A stretch of DNA of 64,000 nucleotides from Omphiscola glabra (lineage: Eukaryota > Mollusca > Gastropoda > Lymnaeidae): positions 29,719,354-29,783,353 of the forward strand of contig OZ024809.1 of the NCBI GenBank assembly GCA_964017045.1, read 5' to 3'. Numbering within the stretch: position 1 is the first letter of the stretch; every line of letters starts with the position of its first letter. This document shows positions 23,011-32,591 of the stretch, piece by piece. The notes below the pieces were generated by a model. That model had not been told where the DNA came from, made no database searches, and saw only the letters and a program-made list of their open reading frames with translations. The translations under genes and the position numbers were made by a program.

Positions 23011-23198
23011 CAGTGGCGTAGAAAAGGGGAGTGGAAAAGGTGGCCCACGCCGGGTGAAACTTTAAAAAAAAAATTCTATGAAGGAACAACATTTTCGGCC
23101 AACTGCAGAACATTTGTGATAATTGGAGGCGAAATTCTTGGTCCACTCTGGTGGGCAAGGGAGTGGGGACGACAACCCTAACCTTTGCCACGCCCCTG
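23011..23198. mobile_element. hAT-type miniature element (GGCGTAG family)
   Basis: Ends CAGTGGCGTAGAAAA and, inverted, CAGGGGCGTGGCAAA. Flanks TATTGAAG and TATGTAAG match at 6 of 8. It is only 91 bp from the previous element. Confidence 0.7.
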
Positions 23199-23199
23199 T

Positions 23200-24690
23200 A
23201 TGTAAGCCTTTTTCAGCTTTCTTAATTTTTTTAACGAAATGGATTACCATTAAATAACTAAGGATGTATCAAGAAATGTGTCTTCAATCATCTTAATTAA
23301 ACCTATGTTATACCATAATTTAGATCAACATTGCTCCTTACCTAATCTTAGCAGGTTGCAGCTCCACTCAGTGTCGCATTACATTAATTAAGCCACACAC
23401 ACACAAAAACTTCTATTCCAGTTATTCGAATCTCCTCAGAGAAATATAGAACGTTTCTCAAGCCCTAAAAAATATAGATATGGAAAATGAACCCAAAAAA
23501 TAGTCTTGCACTCACAAAGGTGGTATCGGAGTCAAGAATCGTTGTCTGAAAAACGTTCGAGGGTCCTCGTAATCGTGAAACGGAGTTCGATATTTTCCCC
23601 CTCGGACCAGCGTACATATTGTAAACAATAAGAAAATTCATAATTTTCAAAAATTATTGTTGAATTTATTTTTTTTTTTAACTCACTAACATACTTTGAA
23701 ATTTGTGTCGCAATGGAATTTTAAAAAAAAAAGTTTGTTTGTTGTTTTTTTGGGGGTTTTTATCTTTTTTTAATTTTTTTTATATTCGATTTTTTTTTCC
23801 TTTAGTACTTTAGTGCCTTGGAAGAAGTCCACATTTGTAAAAATAGAGGGCGTGTCTGTCGTGTGAGACTGAAGCAACTCATGGCAATCAGCGCGCGGGA
23901 GATCGTATGTCGTGGCGGCGAAGCCAGGGGTCGATAACGGGGTCGGTGCCGACCACAGAAGAAAAAAAAATACAATTAATTCTTGGACGTTGAGAGATGA
24001 ATAGAAACAATAGGTTGTTGTTGTTTTGTTTTTTGTTTTGGGGGGTGGGGGGTGGGGGTTAGGGGGGCTAACCTAAACAAATTTTAAAAACAAAAACAGA
24101 AAAACTGAGAGATGTTGATCTATTTTAATATGATGAGTTTTTTGTTTTTTTAATATCTAAAAATAACGCGTTTGTTCAAAGGGAAGGGAGGAGGGGGGTG
24201 TCATTCCATAATTCTCTTGAGAACCTTCGTTACTGTTCCCCAAGTCAAAAACAATGGTCGCCGCAATGCTCTCACGTCCGTGATTATCCGCTTGTAGTTA
24301 GGCGAGGGAAAGAGTCAAAGAGTATTGCTTTCAAACGCGTTTAACGATTGTATTGCATTAATCACTGACTTTTTGTCTGTGACACACGGACAGCCTCTAC
24401 GTCTTTCTTTCTCTCATGTCCTTCTTTTCTTACCTGCGATCCCAAATCTTTATTTCGTTCGTTTTTGCCCTCCCCCCTACCCCCTTTTCCTCAATCGTGT
24501 TCCTACTTTATTTCTAACACATTTTCATACTGGAAGTCTTTGGTTTCTTTCTTCATAAATGCCGGTTGTCATCAGTTATAATGCCAGTAATGACAGCGTT
24601 CCCTGGTATCCACCGAAGAACTATCCACCATCCATCTCCATGGATATAACCATTAAGTCTAAAATTGGAAAAAAATAAATCGCCGACGAG
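23200..24690. other. no gene seen
   Basis: AT-rich with several T-, G- and A-homopolymer runs (23660-24200). The open frame at 24325-24558 (plus) has no recognisable domain. Confidence 0.4.
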
Positions 24691-24699
24691 TCTAACTAG

Positions 24700-25180
24700 C
24701 ACTTTCCAACCGTAAATATCAATTTCCCATCGTAAATATCAATTTCCCACCGGAAATATAAATTTACCACCGTAAATATCAATATCCCGCCGTAAATATA
24801 AATTTCCCACCTTAAATTGCAATTTCCCCCCTGTAAATATCACTTACGCACCGCAGATATCAATTTCCCACCATAACTATAAATTTCCCACTGTAAATAG
24901 CATTTTCCCACCGTAAATCGCACTATCCTAAATGGCACTTTCCCATCGTAAATAGAACTTTACTACTGTAAAAAGCTCTTGCCCACCGTAAATAGCACTT
25001 CCCACCTTAAATAGCACTGTCCCACTGTAAATAGCGCTATCCCACCGGAAATAGCACTAGCCCACCAAAAATAGGACTTCCCACCGTAAATAGCGTTGTC
25101 CCACCGAAAATAGCACTTTCCAACCGAGAATATCACTTGCCCAACAAAAATAGCACTTACCCACCGAAAATAACACTTTC
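24700..25180. repeat. ~20-bp minisatellite, >20 units
   Basis: Unit AATTTCCCACCGTAAATATC grading into CACTTTCCCACCGTAAATAG. Units vary in length by 1-4 bp. Confidence 0.85.
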
Positions 25181-25189
25181 TCCCTAGGA

Positions 25190-25384
25190 CTGTCGTTCTC
25201 AAACTTCCTAATACCGCGACCCTTTAATACAGTTCCTCATGTTATGGTTACCCCCAACAATACAATTATTATCGTTGCTTCTTCATAAATATGTTTTTTC
25301 GATGGTCTTTTGATCCCAGGGTCGTTTGATCCCAACCCCCCCACACCCCACATGAAGTCTCAGCCCACAGGTTCAGAACCGCTG
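25190..25384. mobile_element. SPIN-like hAT non-autonomous element, copy 2
   Basis: Left end CTGTCGTTCTCAAACTTCCT; right end, inverted, CAGCGGTTCTGAACCTGTGG. Flanks CCCTAGGA and CTCTAGGG (6 of 8). The interior has AATACAGTTCCTCATGTTAT and CGATGGTCTTTTGATCCCAG. This is the most decayed of the four copies. Confidence 0.75.
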
Positions 25385-25849
25385 CTCTAGGGCAATGAAA
25401 ATTGTTTCAAGTTCTCGATTTGGCCTCGTGCTTGTCTCCCCTTTAGTTCAAGGCCACCGATCGGGTGAGACGTTAAAGGCACCTTATCATATCACATGTT
25501 GTGTCGTCATTGACCATTCGTTGAAAACTCTTTGAGAACAGAGCAGCCACAGCGTGTATCCTACGGACGAGACGATGCGTTATTTAATACAAACACAACT
25601 ATAAAAATAATGAATAATGTATTTTATAAAGAATACAATATAACGATTTTTGTTGTTTTCTCGTTTTGTTTCAACCTTGAATAACTGAAATCATGCTTTT
25701 TAATGTTGAAAAACAAGGTTATTATTTTTTTATTTTTTTTTGCACAGTGGTTGGGTCTTGGGTAAATGGCAACGAGGAGTCTCAAATTGGTTTGGATTTA
25801 AACTTGAACACTATAAAGTAGCGATGTTTGCTTAACAATTTCAGTTCAA

Positions 25850-26115
25850 ATCAGTGGCATAGCGAGGATCAGCGCCGCCCTGCCCGGGTCAAGATTTTTT
25901 CCGCCTTCTTACACAAAATAACTTTTTAAGAACAGGGGCTCTTGAACTGTCGTCGATTGACCTCTTAGGGTCAAGGTGTCCAATGTCCCTTAGGATCCAT
26001 TTCAATTTTACTTTTATTAAATAAATTTACAGATTTTATCATAAGAAGATCATTATATGACAAACAAAAAACTCTCTTGGAACCACAACAAAAAAAGTTT
26101 AGAACCGCTGATTAT
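25850..26115. mobile_element. decayed hAT-type remnants
   Basis: CAGTGGCATAGCGAGGATCA at 25854 resembles the left end of the GGCGTAG family. TTTAGAACCGCTG near 26111 resembles a SPIN-like right end. No matching flanks were found, so this may be two overlapping remnants. Confidence 0.4.
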
Positions 26116-26371
26116 AAGCAGAATAAAGCAATGAACATTATAACCACGCTTTAGTAATAGATTTTTATGTGGGGAAAATCTCCAAATTTGAACATTTACC
26201 TGAACATTTGCATGGGCATAAAATGGCTCTGAGCCTTAAATGTATTACTGAGTACAACACGAACTCCGGATAGCGTGCCAGGCCATACGACAGCTTTGAT
26301 CCCTCCCTGCAAAAAAAAAAGGGGGGGGGGGAAGAAAGAGATGCGGATGACATGTAGCATTACTTTGTCCA

Positions 26372-26785
26372 ATATCTCTTCTTCTCTGTTTTGAGAACCC
26401 ACGGTCAATGAACTGATCATTCTGGCTCCTATGCTTCAGAGGGGTTCGCGATGTTACTGTGCATTGTTTTAAAGGGGGTACTCCACTGGTTGCCAGGGCC
26501 ACTCAGCAATGGTATTATGAACTGGGGGTTTGGAAGACAGGAGACAGTAGACGCAAATTTGCCAATTGTATTCGCCTCAACTGCTGCTTTTGGAAGCTTG
26601 TTCCAGTCCCTGATTGTCTTTCGCAGGAATGATGAGCTCCTGTACTGACTTCTAGTTTTTATGAGCCGGAACTGCATGTCGTGGCCTCATCGCTGTCTAG
26701 GGGGGAGATGGACTAGTTTCTGTTTATTCCCGTAGCAGTGGAGCAGTCCATTTTTGATCGTGTACATCATGGAGAGCCTGAATAG
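26372..26785 (-). mobile_element. LINE 3' fragment (family B)
   Basis: The minus strand encodes FRLSMMYTIKNGLLHCYGNK, LVHLPPRQR, a stop, GHDMQFRLIKTRSQYR, then RKTIRDWNKLPKAAVEA and PQFIIPLLSGP and a stop. This is the end of a LINE reverse transcriptase and tail. The 3' end matches 20752-21165. Confidence 0.85.
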
Positions 26786-26926
26786 TCGTTAGTTGTATTT
26801 ATGTCGTGTAACGAATCAGGGAAATAACAATTCACCTTTGTTATGGTATGATGTCAAGTCCTAATGTGTAGAGCGTAACTTTATGCTCCCATCACCAATA
26901 AGGCGCACCAAAAATAAAACTTTGTT

Positions 26927-26997
26927 GCGTCAGCCAGGAGTCGAGCCCGGTCTAATTGCTTGGAAGGCAACTATGCTAACCGTTACACCACCGACGC
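26927..26997 (-). tRNA. tRNA-Gly(UCC), copy 1 (box B variant)
   Basis: 71 nt folds as a cloverleaf with acceptor GCGTCGG/CTGACGC, D arm with GTGTAACGGTTAGCA, anticodon loop CTTCCAA (anticodon UCC) and a five-pair T stem. The T loop reads CTCGACT rather than TTCGACT, so box B is GGCTCGACTCC, a departure at the invariant T54. A T run follows downstream on this strand. It may be weakly active or decaying. Confidence 0.88.
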
Positions 26998-27184
26998 GTC
27001 GAGGTACGAAGAAAATCAGCGTCAAAATTTCTTAATCAGTTTACAGATTTGCAACATATGTTGCCATATGTTAGTGCCTGATATAACAATCCAGTGGTCC
27101 CACCGTCATGTGATCTGAGTGTGAAGTACATTCGATTTCAATTTCAGTTCTCTTTACCATCCTCTCAAAAACGTTGTGATGGTG
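26998..27184. other. spacer
   Basis: No gene or repeat recognised. Confidence 0.4.
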
Positions 27185-27196
27185 TTACGTATCACT

Positions 27197-27605
27197 GGAA
27201 TATCTCATTGGGAAATGGCGTCAGCGGGCCGTCGAGCTCGCGCTCCTTATGCCCTCCCTGGCGCCCACCCACACCTGCCAGGCGCCGGGTTTCCCCGACG
27301 TCGGCCGTGTGGGGGAACGTCAGAGACCTCCCCGGGCGTGAAGCGTCCCCACCAGCAACCACTCGATCGGGTTTGCCGCCGGAGACCCTCCCCGCCCGGA
27401 GACATCTGGTCGACCGAAGACGCTGCGTTAAAAGCGTCCGCAGTCCTCTTTCCTAGGGGCCGGGACGGTAAATTAACATCCTAATATCTCCCCCCACCCG
27501 TCCCGGGGAAGCATCGGACGCCCTCTAAGAGGGATTCTACAGTGGGTTTCCACCTCGCAACTAATTCGCGAAGTAGCTGGGACGAAACGGTTGCCTAGGA
27601 GCAGC
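27197..27605. mobile_element. GC-rich ~409-bp insertion with 12-bp flanking repeats
   Basis: It is flanked by TTACGTATCACT at 27185-27196 and 27606-27617, a perfect 12-bp direct repeat of the size made by LINE-type integration. The interior is strongly GC-rich unlike its surroundings, with GGCGCCCACCCACACCTGCC, CGGAGACCCTCCCCGCCCGG and AGCTGGGACGAAACGGTTGC. An open frame (27176-27484, plus) reads MASAGRRARAPYALPGAHPH but no domain is recognised. There is no poly-A tail at either end. It is probably a truncated retroelement or a SINE-like unit; the family is unknown. Confidence 0.6.
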
Positions 27606-27854
27606 TTACGTATCACTACCATCATTCAGTCGGCATGCCTGCAATGTTTCCTTATTATCACAAAATCGAACTTTATAGTCTTTCTCTAAATACTGCTACA
27701 TTGTTATGGTGGGCCTATATATACATGTAATATTGTATTCATGGTAGGCAGTACGCACAAAAATAAATTATGAATTTACGAAACAAATGTCGCCAAATTC
27801 AATGACTGTCAAACTTTACTTTGGAGGATATTATTTGGATAATCAAGATGGTGT

Positions 27855-28065
27855 GTACGAAGTTTGGTCCAGATCCATCGACCCATGCAATAGTCTAAGT
27901 TTGGTCCAGATTCATCGACCCATGCAATAGTCTAAGTTTGGTCCAGAGCCATCGACCCATGCAATAGTCTAAGTTTTGTCCAGAGCGATCGACCCATGCA
28001 ATAGTCTAAGTTTGGTCCAGATCCATCGACCCATGCAATAGTCTATGTTTGGTCCAGATCCATCG
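27855..28065. repeat. 37-bp minisatellite, ~5 units
   Basis: The unit contains AGTCTAAGTTTGGTCCAGAT and CATCGACCCATGCAAT. The array ends at the left end of the next hAT-type element. Confidence 0.88.
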
Positions 28066-28073
28066 GCCTAAGC

Positions 28074-28267
28074 CAGTGGTCGGCAAAGTCATTAGTCAAA
28101 AGAGCCAAAAATTAGCAACAGAACGACAAACATTTTTTGAGAGCCAAATTTCTTTTGAAGAACAATGTTTCTCGGAGTCAATACCGATTTGTAGCCGACT
28201 GGCAGAGCCACACTCTGGTCGCTGCAGAGCCAAATGGCACTCGCGAGCCGCGATGTGCCGACCTCTG
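28074..28267. mobile_element. hAT-type miniature element (GGTCGGCA family), copy 1
   Basis: Ends CAGTGGTCGGCAAAG and, inverted, CAGAGGTCGGCACATC. The interior repeats AGAGCCA and ends with CTCGCGAGCCGCGATG. Flanks GCCTAAGC and ACACTTAC match poorly. Relative of 56693-56852. Confidence 0.65.
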
Positions 28268-28503
28268 ACACTTACAATAGCTTAATGTTACATCTTTAAT
28301 TTATATAGCTTGTATATGGTAACAGTAGATTTAGGTACCCCCAGGCCCAAAAGAATTATTTTGTGATGTACCGGTACTAAAAAAACAAAGTATTTCATTG
28401 TGGATAATGAAGGTTATGTGTGCCCAGTTTAGTTTAAGATCCACAGATCGTGTTTAAAGGCATGCTGAATTTAAAACCACAGAAAGCATAGCAAAAGAAT
28501 ATT

Positions 28504-28574
28504 GCGTCAGCCGGGAGTCGAACCCGGTCTAATTGCTTGGAAGGCAACTATGCTAACCGTTACACCACCGACGC
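28504..28574 (-). tRNA. tRNA-Gly(UCC), copy 2
   Basis: 71-nt cloverleaf with acceptor GCGTCGG/CTGACGC, anticodon UCC in CTTCCAA, canonical box B GGTTCGACTCC and a perfect CCGGG/CCCGG T stem. TTTT follows about 10 nt downstream on the minus strand. It is the same orientation as copy 1, 1.5 kb away, and differs from it at two T-arm positions. Confidence 0.95.
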
Positions 28575-28904
28575 ACATTTCTACTTTAAAAAAGTATCAT
28601 TTTCTAAAATTAATTTTACTTGAAGATTGAACCACGCATCCCCTCCCCTATCCAAACCAAATGTTGCTATGCAATCAATCAATCAATTTAAACCGTGACA
28701 TCTGCGTGACGGGCGATATACAGCCGGGTCATTGACTTAGAGATACGGTTCGCTGATGATATGGAGTCGTTGATTTGGTCAAATCATATTCCTTTTACGT
28801 CATCATGCGTGGCTACTACTGTAATCCGACTCCTGCTGATGACGTCATGGAGCCAGCGAAGACATCATTTATTCTTCGGCACTTTGATTTTTTTGGATGA
28901 CTCC

Positions 28905-29012
28905 AGATCTGCAGGTCTGACATAGTTGATATAGTGACTATGGCTGTCTGACTCATCGACTCCAGATCTGCAGGTCTGACATAGTTTATATAGTGACTAT
29001 GTCTGTCTGAAT
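28905..29012. repeat. two-copy ~59-bp tandem duplication
   Basis: GACTCCAGATCTGCAGGTCT followed by GACATAGTT(G/T)ATATAGTGA occurs twice. Confidence 0.8.
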
Positions 29013-29389
29013 CATCGGTTCCATTTCAACTTTGAAGCCGTCCATAGAGTGCGTCACGTTCCGCGGAGTGTGGGGTGGAAGGAGAACGGAAACTAAAAAA
29101 AACCTGAAATTTGACAGTGATGTTGAAATTTCCGTTGCGACAGATGTATTCTGACCGAATATGACCGGGGGGGGGGGGGAGGAGAGATATTTTTGACATG
29201 GGAAGGGTGGGGGTATTTTTGTTCTTCCAAAAATAGCTTGAAGTACTTAATGGACGGCTTCCTTTCTTGGTATAATATTATGAATATTAGCTCCACCTGG
29301 AGGGAAACAGGTAAAGAGCAACAAATCCATGGGTCGCTACAAAATGAAGAGACGCTTAATTTCTTTTGAAAATCATCAACTCTACTTGT

Positions 29390-29560
29390 AGAAGGATTTG
29401 TGTGCTATGGGGGTGTGTCGGACACTTTCCCATTTTTTTGTGGCGGCAAATTCTTCGGTTGGCTAATTGACCCACTTCCCGTCAACCTGTCGAGCTGAAA
29501 CTTGGCACATTGACTCGTTGCCGATGATAACACATTCTTTCACATAGGTGGCACCCAGCC
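29390..29560 (+). repeat. dispersed repeat fragment
   Basis: GCGGCAAATTCTTCGGTTGG, CTAATTGACCCACTTCCCGT, GAGCTGAAACTTGGCACATT and CGTTGCCGATGATAACAC match the minus-strand copy at 13870-14075. Confidence 0.55.
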
Positions 29561-29893
29561 ACATATACAAAATGATACATACATCCCGGCACATTGCCAC
29601 ATTTAAAAAAAAAAAAGTATTATCAATTTTAATAAATTTATATCTCATTTAGCCTTTTGGAAGTAACATGCAGGTTAAAAAAATAGTTTGTTAAATATAT
29701 TATATATTCCTCACACTGTCGGGAAAACGGGAAATATAATATATTACATTGGATGGCTTGCAGCATGTAAAATATATACATATATTTAAAAACACTGTAC
29801 TGCTATTGTTTATGACACATTCTAACACCACCACAGAAGCTTAAATTGAGAAGCATGCCAGCGAGAGGTCAAGTTTCACGTGTTGTTGTAGAC

Positions 29894-29945
29894 CAGTGAT
29901 TCCCAAAGCGGTCTACGAGACAAAAAAAAAGTTTGGGAACCTTTG
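29894..29945. mobile_element. 52-bp minimal hAT element
   Basis: Ends CAGTGATTCCCAAA and, inverted, CAAAGGTTCCCAAA. Flanks TTGTAGAC and TTGTAGAG form an 8-bp duplication with 7 matches. Only GCGGTCTACGAGAC and an A run remain between the ends. Confidence 0.75.
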
Positions 29946-30204
29946 TTGTAGAGCATTGGCTGAAAAAGAGTTTCGGACGGACGTGGTATTTTCACCATTC
30001 TCTCCCTTTGTTTAGTCCCTCCATCTGAGACAATGTGGACACTACAGGCCACACCGTTATCACTTAATGATAAGTCCAGGCATTCTGAAACCTTCATTAG
30101 TCTCAGTACTTAAGCTCTCCGAAGAGTCTCAAACTAGAAACAAAAGCTACCGATGGGCATTAGGAAAAAAAAAAAGCCTATATTGAAACAAAACCCGGTT
30201 AAAA

Positions 30205-30592
30205 GCCTCAAAGTTTGGTGCAGTCAGACCAGTAACAAACATCACATTGAGTTTGGTGCAGTCAGACCAGTAACAAACATCACATTGAGTTTGGTGCAGT
30301 CAGACCAGTAACAAACATCCCATTGAGTTTGGTGCAGTCAGACCAGTAACAAACATCCCATTGAGTTTGGTGCAGTCAGACCAGTAACAAACATCCCATT
30401 GAGTTTGGTGCAGTCAGACCAGTAACAAACATCACATTGAGTTTGGCGCAGTCAGACCAGTAACAAACATCACATTGAGTTTGGTGCAGTCAGACCAGTA
30501 ACAAACATCGCATTGAGTTTGGTGCAGTCAGACCAGTAACAAACATCACGTTGAATCTGGCGCAGTCAGACCAGTAACAAACATCGCATTGG
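30205..30592. repeat. 38-bp minisatellite, ~10 units
   Basis: The unit contains GTTTGGTGCAGTCAGACCAG and TAACAAACATCACATTGA. Units are nearly identical. Confidence 0.93.
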
Positions 30593-30884
30593 GGAGTTTT
30601 TATCTGCAAATAACTTTTCAGCGATTGTCGTAACCGACCGTGTTGGCAACACAATTATCTTTAATGACCTGATTCTTCAAGCGTGTGTAGATTTTACTGT
30701 GACAAAATGCCAGGATGAGAAGAGCGTTGTTTGCCCGTCATGGACCGTTCAGTAAAATTAAGTGTAAATCACATCGTTCAATTGAAACGTGTGCACTGTT
30801 AGTCGGAGCCATGACCTTCTGACACTAGGACGTACCGCTGAGCACCGTAGCTGGTAGAAAGATTCATCTTATTATCGTCTAAGC

Positions 30885-30975
30885 CAGTGTTTCCCAACGT
30901 GGGGTCCACGTCCCACAGGGGGGTGGGGGCAATTTGATTGTTAAGGGGGTGCAATGCGAAATGAGCTGTCTAGAA
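30885..30975. mobile_element. left end of an hAT element interrupted by the insertion at 30976
   Basis: CAGTGTTTCCCAACGTGGGG is a typical hAT left end. It continues to the GTCTAGAA target of the next element. After that insertion, a BED-finger and transposase remnant resumes at ~32592, so this may be the left end of that autonomous element. The right end was not identified. Confidence 0.5.
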
Positions 30976-31395
30976 CAGGGGTGGCCAGACCTGTAGTAAC
31001 TGAGAGCCATTTTTAAAATAAAAAAAAATGTTGAGAGCCGCCTTGAAGCACTGTTGGTCACGACACCCCCCCCCCCCCCACACACACACACACACTCGCA
31101 ATGAAAAATTCCATTTGTGATTTATTTTTAAAAATTACTTTTTATTCGAATTTAATGATTTAAACATTTCAATTGTTTTAACCCTAACCGTATGTTGAAG
31201 AAATATATGCGTTACAGTTACACAATTGAAGAAATATATGTGTTACAGTTACGCAATTAACAAATATTTAAATATGTAACATTTATGAATAGAAACACAC
31301 TGCATATATACTATAATTCTAATGAACATTAATTGTTATGATTCTGCTGAGAAGCCTTTGAACTAGCAATTTTCTTTACATCTGGTTGGCTGGTT

Positions 31396-31760
31396 GGTAG
31401 CTACTAGTTGTGGTGCGAAGAAGTTCTGCCAGATGCTGGCTACTAGTTGTGGTGCGAAGAAGTTCTGCCAGATGCTGGCTACTAGTTGTGGTGCGAAGAA
31501 GTTCTGCCAGATGCTGGTTACTAGTTGTGGTGCGAAGAAGTTCTGCCAGATGCTGGTTACTAGTTGTGGTGCGAAGAAGTTCTGCCAGATGCTGGCTACT
31601 AGTTGTGGTGCGAAGAAGTTCTGCCAGATGCTGGCTACTAGTTGTGGTGCGAAGAAGTTCTGCCAGATGCTGGCTACTAGTTGTGGTGCGAAGAAGTTCT
31701 GCCAGATGCTGGCTACTAGTTGTGGTGCGAAGAAGTTCTGCCAGATGCTGGCTACTAGCT
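31396..31760. repeat. 39-bp minisatellite, 9 units, nearly identical
   Basis: The unit contains CTACTAGTTGTGGTGCGAAG and AAGTTCTGCCAGATGCTGG. The 39-bp length keeps two plus-strand frames open (TSCGAKKFCQMLA; RRSSARCWLLVVV). Not a gene. Confidence 0.94.
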
Positions 31761-31869
31761 ACTGCTCGATGGCTTTGATTGTATGAACTTCATTGTGGGG
31801 TACAAAGATTGACAGCAGTAGGTTGTGCCGAAACTGGAAATACGTCGGCAACTACCTTTCTTAAGTTGA

Positions 31870-32483
31870 GTGTCAGTCAAGAGCAATAGTATCGGAACAA
31901 GGCTCCAGGCCCGAAGTAATGCTCAGGATTGCGCAGACCACGACAGCACTAAAGAGGCTCAAGAAAATATGGAACGACAAAAATATAGCCCCCAGCACCG
32001 AAATCAGGCTGATGCGCTCATTAATCCTCTCCATTTTCTTATATGCCTGTGAGTCCTGGACATTAACAGCAGAACTTGAAAGGAAAATAAAGGCGATGGA
32101 GATGAGATGTTACAGAGGCATTCTTGGCATCTGCTATAGAGACCACATCACCAATGAGCAAATAAAAGAAAGGATTCGTCAGGCAATTGGGCAATACGAT
32201 GACCTCCTGACGTCTGTTAAAAAGCGCAAACTTGAGTGGTATGGCCACGTGACCAGAAAACAAGGGCTCGCCAAAGAGATCTTGCAGGGCACTACTAGAG
32301 GAGGGAGAAGAAGAGGAAGACAAAGAAAAAGATGGGAAGATAATATCAAATAATGGACGGGATTACAACTAGGCGATGCTATGCGTAGGGCAGAAGACCG
32401 AGAGGAATGGAGAAGAATAGTGTACATGTCATCTGTGGCGCCCCAACGGTCGAAGGACTACGGGACCTGATGATAATGATGAT
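31870..32483 (+). mobile_element. LINE 3' end, reverse transcriptase tail (family A)
   Basis: Encodes the C-terminal part of a non-LTR retrotransposon protein: RIAQTTTALKRLKKIW, SLILSIFLYACESWTLTAEL, EMRCYRGILGICYRDHITNE, KRKLEWYGHVTRKQGLAKEI and RGGRRRGRQRKRWEDNIK. A TAA then replaces the Glu codon seen in the copy at 9741-9930, and WTGLQLGDAMRRAEDREEWR follows. It ends in a GATGATAATGATGAT tail typical of this kind of element. 5'-truncated and inactive. It is nested in the hAT element above. Confidence 0.9.
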
Positions 32484-32591
32484 TTCAAACGAAAAGTTTT
32501 AATTTCATAAATTGTTCGCGAGCCGCATTGTGAACACAGAAGAGCCGTATGCGGCTCGCGAGCCGCGGTTTAGCCACCGTTGGTCTAGAAA

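Larger units (their letters stand above)
30976..32582. mobile_element. hAT-type element (GAGAGCC family) with perfect 8-bp target duplication, carrying nested insertions
   Basis: Ends CAGGGGTGGCCAGACC and, inverted, CAACGGTGGCTAAACC. GTCTAGAA flanks both sides exactly (30968-30975 and 32583-32590). Sub-terminal GAGAGCC and CGCGAGCCGC motifs resemble the shorter elements at 28074 and 56693. Within its 1607 bp lie a poly-C/(CA)n tract, a 39-bp minisatellite and a LINE 3' end (31870-32483) that ends about 100 bp from the right terminus. Confidence 0.85.

Noticed and set aside
27094..27484. rRNA fragment in the GC-rich block
   Set aside because: No conserved rRNA core motif recognised; the 12-bp direct repeats argue for a mobile insertion.
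31394..31786. Cysteine-containing 130-codon frame TSCGAKKFCQMLA repeats, toxin-like at first glance
   Set aside because: Perfect 39-bp tandem repeat inside a transposon, with no signal peptide and two frames open at once.
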